From an uncultured Negativicutes bacterium (GTDB lineage Bacteria; Bacillota; Negativicutes; Acidaminococcales; Acidaminococcaceae): a stretch of DNA of 13,736 bases. The DNA is taken from contig CALAZX010000278.1 in the NCBI GenBank assembly GCA_937926555.1, forward strand, positions 1 to 13,736, written 5' to 3'. The notes beneath the pieces are model-generated. The model was not told the DNA's origin and made no database searches. It saw nothing but the letters and a program-made list of their open reading frames with translations. Position numbers and translations under genes: made by a program. Positions 1 through 5,558 of the stretch are shown here, piece after piece. Position 1 is the first letter of the stretch. Every line of letters starts with the position of its first letter.

Positions 1-18
1 GAAAATGAGGGCGATATC

Positions 19-1575
19 GTGTTGAGCAGAATCAAGAAGCATATAGGCCGGGTGGCCGGGCTCTGCAGCCGTCTGCTGGTGCTGACGGCGGTGCTGCTGG
101 CCGGCTGGCAGGGGTCCGCCTCGGCGGATGTCACCGGCTTCCGGTACAGCGCCGGCCCCACCAAGGTGCGGCTGGTCTTCGACCTGGACAAGCCGGCGGC
201 TTTCCGTGTCCCCGGCGACGACGGGAAGACACTGAAGGACAGTCTGGACATCCTTCTGGACACCGGTGCGGGGAAGAAAGTGGTCCCCGAGGTGAAAGAT
301 CCCCTGGTGAAGTCCATCGGACTGGAGCGGGGAAAGAAGGACTGCGGCATCCGCCTGTCCCTGGACCGTCCGGTGCAGTACAAGGTCTTCACGCTGAAAG
401 GCCCGGACCGGCTGGTGGTGGATCTGTACCGCATCGCCATCATCAGGACGGAGAAGGACCTGGGCGGCGGCCTGCGGTACACCTTCTGGCAGGACGACAT
501 GAACGGGCATCCGGTGCAGCTGCATATCCTGTCACTGGCCCCCGGCAGCGCCTATGAGCTGCGGCCTTTCTCCGGCAAGCCCGGCAGCACAGGCCGGGGC
601 AAGCTGCAGGAGATCGCCACGGGACTGGGTGCGAAGGCCGCCATCAACGCCTGCTATTTCGACATGGCCGGCGGCTGGATCATCGGCAACTGCAAGTGGG
701 ACGGCGTGTTCCACGGTACCGAGACCATCCCCCGCAGCGCTTTCGTGGTGGATGAGAAGGGGAACCCCATGGTGCTGCAGGACCTCTCCTACACCGGCGA
801 GATCGAGTTCCCCCGGGAGATTCCGGGACAGCGTGTCTGGCCCGTCACCGGGGTGAACCGTCCCCGGCTGGAGAACGACCTGGTTGTCTACAACGGGGAG
901 CATGGCATGTCCACGGGAACTAACGAGTTCGGCTTCGAGGTGAAGCTGGTGGAGAAGAAGGCGGAGAATCCCGCAGAGAAGAAGCGGTCTTCCCGGAAGG
1001 CGGCCCGGAAAAAAGCGGAGGCCGTGAATGCGGAAGCCGCTCCCGGCGTATGGACGGGAACCGTGACGGAACGGAGTGACAAGGGGAACATGACACTGCT
1101 TCCCGGCACGCTGGTCCTCTCCGGTTATGGAAAAAACGCCGCTGCCATAAAAATGTTACAAATAGGTGATATGATAACAATGAGGGAGAGTCTGGGCAAT
1201 CCGGTCGCCGACAGGGCGCGTTTCGTCCTGGGCGCCGGGCCGTCCCTGCTGACCGCGGGGAAAGTGGATGTCAGGGCTGTCCGGGAGCGCATGGCGCCGG
1301 ATATCGCCAGAGGCCGGGCCCCCCGCACCGCGGTGGGCGTGAAGGCCGACGGGACGGTGCTGCTCCTGGTGGTGGACGGACGGAGTCAGCTCTCCCACGG
1401 CATGACGCTTACGGAGCTGGCAGCCTATCTCCAGCACCTGGGGGCTGTCCAGGCCGTCAATTTCGACGGTGGCGGCTCTTCCGAGATGGTGCTGGACGGG
1501 AATATCCTGAACCGCCCTTCCGGCGGCAAGGAGCGTCCTGTGAGCGTAGGGCTGGGTGTTTTCCCCAGGGGATGA
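19..1575 (+). CDS. Exported AMIN-domain phosphodiester glycosidase (NAGPA family) protein
   Basis: 518 aa. Residues 1-36 look like a Sec signal peptide: basic start, hydrophobic core 19-30, cleavage after SASA. Residues about 38-137 resemble an AMIN domain (VRLVFDLDKP near the start, PDRLVVDLYR at the end), a fold that in known proteins binds cell wall or outer-membrane components. Residues about 165-517 form a NAGPA-type phosphodiester glycosidase domain, with AAINACYF (208-214), GAGPSLL (406-412), RTAVG (436-440), VDGR (452-455) and NFDGGGSSEM (481-490). A Lys/Ala-rich insert (about 311-340) interrupts it. The family cleaves sugar phosphodiesters, as in the uncovering enzyme, and bacterial members act on exopolysaccharide or envelope glycans; the substrate here is unknown. 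The start is GTG at 19, with GAGGG at 7-11 as RBS, but the same frame is open to position 1, so a start outside the window is possible. An upstream gene could end at TGA 6-8 or 23-25. A probable terminator follows at once. Confidence 0.88.
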   Translation: MLSRIKKHIGRVAGLCSRLLVLTAVLLAGWQGSASADVTGFRYSAGPTKVRLVFDLDKPAAFRVPGDDGKTLKDSLDILLDTGAGKKVVPEVKDPLVKSIGLERGKKDCGIRLSLDRPVQYKVFTLKGPDRLVVDLYRIAIIRTEKDLGGGLRYTFWQDDMNGHPVQLHILSLAPGSAYELRPFSGKPGSTGRGKLQEIATGLGAKAAINACYFDMAGGWIIGNCKWDGVFHGTETIPRSAFVVDEKGNPMVLQDLSYTGEIEFPREIPGQRVWPVTGVNRPRLENDLVVYNGEHGMSTGTNEFGFEVKLVEKKAENPAEKKRSSRKAARKKAEAVNAEAAPGVWTGTVTERSDKGNMTLLPGTLVLSGYGKNAAAIKMLQIGDMITMRESLGNPVADRARFVLGAGPSLLTAGKVDVRAVRERMAPDIARGRAPRTAVGVKADGTVLLLVVDGRSQLSHGMTLTELAAYLQHLGAVQAVNFDGGGSSEMVLDGNILNRPSGGKERPVSVGLGVFPRG

Positions 1576-1581
1576 CCCCGG

Positions 1582-1607
1582 CGGCGGTTGGAAACGCCGA
1601 AATTTTT
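1582..1607 (+). terminator. Probable intrinsic terminator of the NAGPA-family gene
   Basis: CGGCG (1582-1586) pairs with CGCCG (1595-1599), and TT-AA pairs past a bulged G extend the stem. AAA and then TTTTT (1603-1607) follow, seven bases after the stop codon. The stem is short and the T-run begins three bases after it, so efficiency is uncertain. The T-run overlaps the -35 box of the next promoter. Confidence 0.55.
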
Positions 1608-1634
1608 GCCAAATGCCTAGACAGGTTGTATAAT
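1606..1634 (+). promoter_or_regulatory. Sigma-70 type promoter for the small barrel-sandwich protein
   Basis: TTGCCA (1606-1611), a 17-base spacer and a perfect TATAAT (1629-1634), in an AT-rich pocket within a GC-rich region. Transcription should begin near 1641, giving a leader of about 110 bases before the ATG at 1752. It sits directly downstream of the preceding terminator. Confidence 0.8.
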
Positions 1635-1644
1635 TAATTGATAG

Positions 1645-1733
1645 GCCTTCTGAAAAGTGGTAAGTCCGGGAAGGCTGTATGAAAATAAAATGGAACCGGC
1701 ATGTGCCGGTGGATAAGAAGGCGGTCTGACCGC
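1645..1733 (+). other. Structured 5' leader with three hairpins
   Basis: Between the predicted start site and the RBS lie three stem-loops: GCCTTC (1645-1650) with GAAGGC (1670-1675); ACCGGC (1695-1700) with GCCGGT (1705-1710) around a 4-base loop; and GCGGT (1721-1725) with ACCGC (1729-1733) around a 3-base loop. The last ends only four bases before the AAAGGAG ribosome binding site. No known riboswitch class was recognised. The structures may stabilise the message or tune translation (inference). Confidence 0.45.
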
Positions 1734-1737
1734 TATG

Positions 1738-1744
1738 AAAGGAG
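1738..1744 (+). promoter_or_regulatory. Ribosome binding site AAAGGAG that fixes the start at 1752
   Basis: AAAGGAG lies seven bases before ATG 1752. The longer reading from ATG 1701 has no RBS and would place 17 polar, basic residues ahead of a typical signal peptide, so 1752 is preferred. Confidence 0.85.
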
Positions 1745-1751
1745 CATCACT

Positions 1752-2057
1752 ATGAAGAAGAACTGGAAAGTCGTACTTGTTGCCGCTGTGCTGGCTGTGG
1801 CTTTCGGGGCCTATTCCTTCGCCTTCGCCGGAAACGGCGTGCCCCAGAAGAGCACCCTCACCGGCCAGGTTGTGGCCGAAGGGCTGGTTGTGAAAGGGCA
1901 GAAAGTGAACCAGGGCGACGTGCTGGTGAAAGTGAAGACCATCGCCGGCGCCATGCCTGCAGCCCGCGCTACGGTGGGCGGCACGGTGGAGGATGTCTAT
2001 GTGACTGCCGGGGAGAAGATCTCCAGCAATCAGCCGGTAGCATCCATCGCTGAATGA
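1752..2057 (+). CDS. Small exported biotin/lipoyl-like (barrel-sandwich hybrid) protein
   Basis: 101 aa. Residues 1-26 form a signal peptide (MKKNWK start, hydrophobic core, AFA cleavage site). The mature part, about 75 residues, has the two-lobed pattern of a biotinyl/lipoyl or HlyD-type barrel-sandwich hybrid domain. Lobe one is about 38-63, with KGQKVNQGDVLVKV; lobe two is about 72-100, with GGTVEDVYVTAGEKI. The glycine turns and GD/GE hairpins repeat between lobes. The hairpin that carries the modified lysine in biotin carriers (MKM) is here AGAMPAA with no lysine, so no cofactor is expected, which fits export. There is no membrane-fusion helical hairpin, so it is not a normal HlyD adaptor. 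It has its own strong promoter and is followed by a terminator-like hairpin, which suggests abundant monocistronic expression. Function unknown; a periplasmic adaptor or envelope structural role is possible (inference). Confidence 0.75.
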   Translation: MKKNWKVVLVAAVLAVAFGAYSFAFAGNGVPQKSTLTGQVVAEGLVVKGQKVNQGDVLVKVKTIAGAMPAARATVGGTVEDVYVTAGEKISSNQPVASIAE

Positions 2058-2074
2058 TAAATCGATAATCAATT

Positions 2075-2108
2075 TCAGAAGGGCCGGTATCCATGCCGGT
2101 TTTTCTGA
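2075..2108 (+). terminator. Intrinsic terminator or attenuator between the small exported protein and the S55-mla operon
   Basis: A long, uninterrupted stem runs from TCAGAA (2075-2080) through GGGCCGGTA to TGCCGG and TTCTGA (2103-2108), closing on a TCCA loop (2090-2093). It counts 15 pairs including four G-U pairs. A run of five U (2100-2104) lies in the descending arm straight after the GC-rich core. It starts 17 bases after the stop codon. No convincing promoter was seen between it and the next gene, so partial read-through is likely needed for downstream expression. Confidence 0.7.
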
Positions 2109-2129
2109 TATCATGGAGACTTAGATTAC

Positions 2130-2133
2130 GGAG
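2130..2133 (+). promoter_or_regulatory. Ribosome binding site deciding the S55 peptidase start
   Basis: GGAG lies four bases before ATG 2138, a slightly short spacing. The alternative in-frame ATG at 2093 sits inside the terminator hairpin and would add 15 residues ahead of a typical signal peptide, so 2138 is chosen. Confidence 0.6.
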
Positions 2134-2137
2134 ACCT

Positions 2138-3865
2138 ATGCATAAGATAATTCTGTTACTCGTACTGTGCCTGACCCTGCTCTGCGGCCAGGCTTCCGCA
2201 AGAACCCCGCTGATCCCGGTGGAGGAGCTCCATCCGGGGATGACGGGCTATGCCAAGACCGTCATCGACGGCGACAAAATCGAAGAATTCCCAGTGGAGA
2301 TTCTGGGAGTCACCGGCAATGAGACCATGGGCTACCAGATTCTCATCAAGGCGGGGGGAGATGTGATGGAGCGCAGCGGCGGCATCGCCCAGGGCATGAG
2401 CGGCAGCCCCGTCTATATCGATGGGCGGCTGGCCGGCGCCGTGGCTTTCGGCCGCAGCTTCACCGATTCCCATTACTGCTTCCTCACCCCCATCGAGGAC
2501 ATGCTGAAGATTCTGGAGGAGCCGGTGTCCACCGTGCGTCTGGACCGTCCGGACACCGGTGACGCCACGCTGCTGCCCAAGGGCACCCAGCTGATGGCGG
2601 GCGGTTTCAACGAGACCGGCCTCCGTTATCTGCAGGACCGTCTGGCACCCTACGGCCTCACCGCCATGAACGCCGGCGGGGCAGGCTCCCCCCATCCTGT
2701 GGGGGACCTGGAGCCCGGCAGCGCTGTGGGCGTTTCCATGGTCCAGGGCGACCTGACCGTGGGTGCGCTGGGCACGGTGACCTGGGTGGACGAGCAGGGC
2801 CGCATTCTGGCCTTCGGCCATCCCTTCCTGCAGCGGGGTAAAAGCGCCTTTTTCATGAACAAGGTGTGGGTCTTCGCCTCCCTGCCCAACCTCCAGTCCG
2901 CCTACAAGATCGGCTCCCTGGGGGATGTGATCGGCACCATCAACCAGGACCGTGCCGCCGGCATCGCCGGCCAGATCGGCAAGGAGCCCCTGTCCATCCC
3001 TGTCTTCGTGGCAGTGGCGGACCTGGACCGCTCCAACAACACCACCGTCCGCGCGAAGGTGGTGGAGGACGAGGTGCTGGCACCGGAGCTGATGAGCTCC
3101 GTGGTGGTGAATACCGCCGCCAAGGCCGTGGACAACCGTGTGGGCGGTTCAGCCAAGGTGACCTTCCGCATCGATGCCAAGGACCAGGACCGGAAACCCA
3201 TCCTGATTGTCCGCCAGAACATGTACTACAGTCCCAAAGGGCTATTCGAAACACTGACCCCCGAGCTGCGTGAGACCGCCTCCGTGCTCCTCCGGAACAA
3301 GCTGGAGGACGTGGAGATCACCGGTGTCAACGTGGACGTGGAGATGAGCACCGAGAGCCTGGTGGCCGACATCCAGAGCGCTTCCGTACGGGAGGACAAG
3401 GTGAAGGCCGGAGAGGACATCCATATCGACGTGAAACTGAAACCCTACCGGGGCAAAGAGATCACCCGGACCGTGGTATACCATATGCCCAAGGACGCCA
3501 AGGGCACGGTGGACCTGACCATCCGGGGCGGCGCCGCCATGAACTGGATCCAGCAGCTGATGCGGAACCAGAAGGAGGAAGGCATCCCCGTGAAGAAGAA
3601 AAAGAAGAAGAAAGAGCCCAATCTGCGGGACTATATCCGGGATATCAACCGGGCGGACCGGAACAACGACATCATCGTGGAATACGCGGTGAAACCCATG
3701 ATGCCCCTGAATCCCAAACGGATGCCTCCTCCCATGGAGGAACCCGGGGAGATGGAGGAGGGCGGCTTCGACATGATGCTGTCCGGCGGCCCCAACAAGC
3801 AGAACACGGCAATCGACCTGATTGTGGACGGAGAGACTTCCGTCACGGTGAAAGTGAGCAAGTGA
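2138..3865 (+). CDS. Exported SpoIVB-type (S55 family) serine peptidase domain protein
   Basis: 575 aa. Residues 1-21 form a signal peptide (MHKIILLLVL core, ASA cleavage). Residues about 27-130 match the C-terminal half of the SpoIVB/S55 peptidase: HPGMTGYAKTV, KIEEFPVEILGV, then SGGIAQGMSGSPVYIDG with the presumed nucleophile Ser88. Residues about 205-285 match its N-terminal half: GALGTVTWVD, LAFGHPF with presumed His228, and IGTINQDRAAGIAGQIG. The catalytic motifs are therefore in swapped order. Asp75 is a candidate for the third triad residue, but it is two places from where SpoIVB Asp363 would align. Residues about 290-480 look beta-rich, followed by seven lysines (486-492), a charged helix and a Pro/Met/Glu-rich tail. 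It heads the mlaEFD operon, 16 bases before mlaE, so a periplasmic role linked to that transporter is plausible, but substrate and activity are unknown. It is not a sporulation SpoIVB: no PDZ domain is seen and the context is envelope genes. Confidence 0.82.
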   Translation: MHKIILLLVLCLTLLCGQASARTPLIPVEELHPGMTGYAKTVIDGDKIEEFPVEILGVTGNETMGYQILIKAGGDVMERSGGIAQGMSGSPVYIDGRLAGAVAFGRSFTDSHYCFLTPIEDMLKILEEPVSTVRLDRPDTGDATLLPKGTQLMAGGFNETGLRYLQDRLAPYGLTAMNAGGAGSPHPVGDLEPGSAVGVSMVQGDLTVGALGTVTWVDEQGRILAFGHPFLQRGKSAFFMNKVWVFASLPNLQSAYKIGSLGDVIGTINQDRAAGIAGQIGKEPLSIPVFVAVADLDRSNNTTVRAKVVEDEVLAPELMSSVVVNTAAKAVDNRVGGSAKVTFRIDAKDQDRKPILIVRQNMYYSPKGLFETLTPELRETASVLLRNKLEDVEITGVNVDVEMSTESLVADIQSASVREDKVKAGEDIHIDVKLKPYRGKEITRTVVYHMPKDAKGTVDLTIRGGAAMNWIQQLMRNQKEEGIPVKKKKKKKEPNLRDYIRDINRADRNNDIIVEYAVKPMMPLNPKRMPPPMEEPGEMEEGGFDMMLSGGPNKQNTAIDLIVDGETSVTVKVSK

Positions 3866-3881
3866 GAGGAGGAGCGGCACC

Positions 3882-4652
3882 ATGCTGAGAGACCTTTGCG
3901 GTGCGGTGGGACGGGTAGTGGAGAGAAGCTGCCGGGCCACCGGCGCCATGATGCTGCTTTTCCTGGACACCCTGTCCCAGCTGCGGAAGGCCAGCCCTAA
4001 GGAGACCCTGCGGCAGATGAGCCTGCTGGGGGCGGATTCGCTGCCTATCGTGGCATTGACCATCCTCTGCACCGGCATGGTTTTTGCCGTGCAGACGGCC
4101 CGGGAGTTCGTGCGTTTCGGCGCCTCGGCCTCCGTGGGCGGCATCGTGGCCATCGCCATGGGCCGTGAGCTGGTGCCCGTCCTGGTGGGCGTGGTGGTGG
4201 CGGGCCGTATCGGCGCGGCCATCGCGGCGGAGATCGGCACCATGAAGGTGACGGAGCAGATTGACGCCTTGCGCTGCATGGCCACCAGCCCTGTGCGCTA
4301 CCTGGTGGCGCCCCGGTTCCTGGCTATCGTGCTGATGATGCCGGTGCTGGTGGTTTTCGGCAACTTCATCGGCAATCTGGGCGGCTGGGTGGTATCCCAT
4401 TATTACGCCAACATCAGCAGTTTCACCTACTTCCACTCCATCAAGGAGTTCTGTGAACCCTTCGACATGGTGGGAGGCATGGTGAAAGGGATGGTCTTCG
4501 GGGCCATCATCAGCATTGTGGGCTGCTACAAGGGGCTGAACGCCAAGACCGGCGCCGAGGGCGTGGGCCTGGCGACAACCGCCTCGGTGGTGCTGTCCAT
4601 CATCCTGATTTTCATTTTCGACTATTTCCTGACGGTGATCCTCTATGTGTGA
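3882..4652 (+). CDS. mlaE: MlaE-family permease of the lipid-transport ABC system
   Basis: 256 aa, the usual length for MlaE. The inner-membrane permease binds MlaF on the cytoplasmic side and the MCE protein MlaD on the periplasmic side to move phospholipids between membranes. An amphipathic N-terminal helix is followed by hydrophobic segments at about 50-72, 82-112, 141-175, 201-216 and 231-255. The family hallmark is clear: GRELVPVLVGVVVAGRIGAA (94-113), AEIGTMKVTEQIDAL (116-130), and the TSPVRYLVAPR segment after it. AGGAGG at 3867-3872, nine bases before the ATG, supports the start. The stop of the S55 gene is 16 bases upstream, so the two are co-transcribed. The next gene, mlaF, begins 150 bases later, an unusually wide gap for this operon. 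Confidence 0.95.
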   Translation: MLRDLCGAVGRVVERSCRATGAMMLLFLDTLSQLRKASPKETLRQMSLLGADSLPIVALTILCTGMVFAVQTAREFVRFGASASVGGIVAIAMGRELVPVLVGVVVAGRIGAAIAAEIGTMKVTEQIDALRCMATSPVRYLVAPRFLAIVLMMPVLVVFGNFIGNLGGWVVSHYYANISSFTYFHSIKEFCEPFDMVGGMVKGMVFGAIISIVGCYKGLNAKTGAEGVGLATTASVVLSIILIFIFDYFLTVILYV

Positions 4653-4802
4653 CCGGAGCATGTGGCTGCGGTGGCGGAGGAGAACCTGTTGCGAGAACGG
4701 CGGGGGACCGGTTCCCGGCGCCGATAGAGACCGGCGGCATGCCGGCACAGGCAGGCGGAGACAGAGCCGCTGTCCTGACGACAGGAAGAATTGTGAGGCT
4801 GT
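4653..4802 (+). other. Structured 150-base gap between mlaE and mlaF
   Basis: This GC-rich spacer holds two clear hairpins. One is 4698-4723: CGGCG with CGCCG, and inside it GGGA with TCCC. The other is 4731-4745: CCGGC with GCCGG around a 5-base loop. Neither has a T-run, so neither is a standard terminator. No promoter with a recognisable -10 was seen. A GAGG at 4795-4798 serves mlaF. The one ORF crossing the gap (GTG 4649 to 4852) overlaps mlaF in another frame and does not look like a protein. The stems may stabilise one side of the operon message or set subunit ratios (inference). Confidence 0.5.
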
Positions 4803-5555
4803 ATGAAAGAACCATTGATTTCCATCCAGAATCTTCATATCGCGTTCGGTGAGAACGAGGTCCTGCGGGGTGTGGACCTGGATGTCTATCCGGGTGAGAC
4901 CCTGGCGGTGATCGGGCCTTCCGGCTCGGGCAAGAGCACCATACTGCGCGTGCTCATCGGCCTGCTGGAGCCTACGGGAGGCAATATCTTCATCCGGGGC
5001 AACGACGTCACGCACTACACGGAGGAGCAGTGGAACAAGCTGCGCACCCGGATGGGCATGGTGTTCCAGTACTCCGCCCTGTTCGATTTCCTGGATGTGG
5101 GCGAGAACGTGGCTTTCGGCCTCCGGGAGCATTCCGACCTGCCGGAGGACAGGATACAGCAGACGGTGGACGAGCTGCTGGAAGTGGTGGGGATGACCGA
5201 CGCCAAGCACCGGTTCCCCTCCCAGCTGTCCGGCGGCATGAAGAAGCGGGTGAGCCTGGCCAGGGCGCTGGCCTTCCGGCCCAGCATCGTGCTCTATGAC
5301 GAGCCGACGGCGGGACTGGACCCCATCCGCATGATGAATATCAGCCGGCTCATCCGGAAGACCCAGGAGCGGTACCATGTGACCTCGGTCCTGGTGTCCC
5401 ACGACATGGAGTCGGTGTATGTGGCGGCGGACCGGATCGCCATGCTGGACAAGGGGCGCATCGCCGCCCTGGGAACCGTGGAGGAGATCCGCGGCTGCGA
5501 CAATCCGGTGGTACAGAACTTTATTCATGGAATTGATGATACGACGGAGGGATAA
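4803..5555 (+). CDS. mlaF: MlaF-family ATPase of the lipid-transport ABC system
   Basis: 250 aa, a complete single ABC ATPase that powers the MlaE permease from the cytoplasm. Walker A is GPSGSGKST (38-46), the Q-loop is FQYSALF with Gln89, and the signature is LSGGM (142-146). Walker B is IVLYDEP (162-168) with catalytic Glu167. The D-loop is AGLDPI and the H-loop His200 lies in VSHDMES. FQYSALF, LSGGMKKRV and DEPTAGLDPI are typical of the MCE-linked (Ttg2A/MlaF) subfamily rather than generic importers. The start ATG has GAGG at 4795-4798, only four bases away, a weaker site than those of its neighbours. The stop is three bases before the mlaD ATG, and the mlaD RBS lies inside this gene, so the two are probably translationally coupled. 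Confidence 0.95.
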   Translation: MKEPLISIQNLHIAFGENEVLRGVDLDVYPGETLAVIGPSGSGKSTILRVLIGLLEPTGGNIFIRGNDVTHYTEEQWNKLRTRMGMVFQYSALFDFLDVGENVAFGLREHSDLPEDRIQQTVDELLEVVGMTDAKHRFPSQLSGGMKKRVSLARALAFRPSIVLYDEPTAGLDPIRMMNISRLIRKTQERYHVTSVLVSHDMESVYVAADRIAMLDKGRIAALGTVEEIRGCDNPVVQNFIHGIDDTTEG

Positions 5556-5558
5556 GAA

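Noticed and set aside
1155..1176. Internal promoter in the AT-rich patch of the glycosidase gene
   Set aside because: TTACAA and a TATGAT-like box are present but too close together for a sigma-70 promoter.
1701..1751. Upstream ATG start for the small exported protein
   Set aside because: No RBS, lies inside a leader hairpin, and would spoil the signal peptide; ATG 1752 has AAAGGAG.
2093..2137. Upstream ATG start for the S55 peptidase
   Set aside because: It lies in the loop and descending arm of the terminator hairpin, lacks an RBS and adds basic residues before the signal peptide.
4649..4852. 67-codon ORF across the mlaE-mlaF gap
   Set aside because: Overlaps the end of mlaE and the start of mlaF, has Gly/Ala/Arg-rich composition without pattern, and has no RBS.
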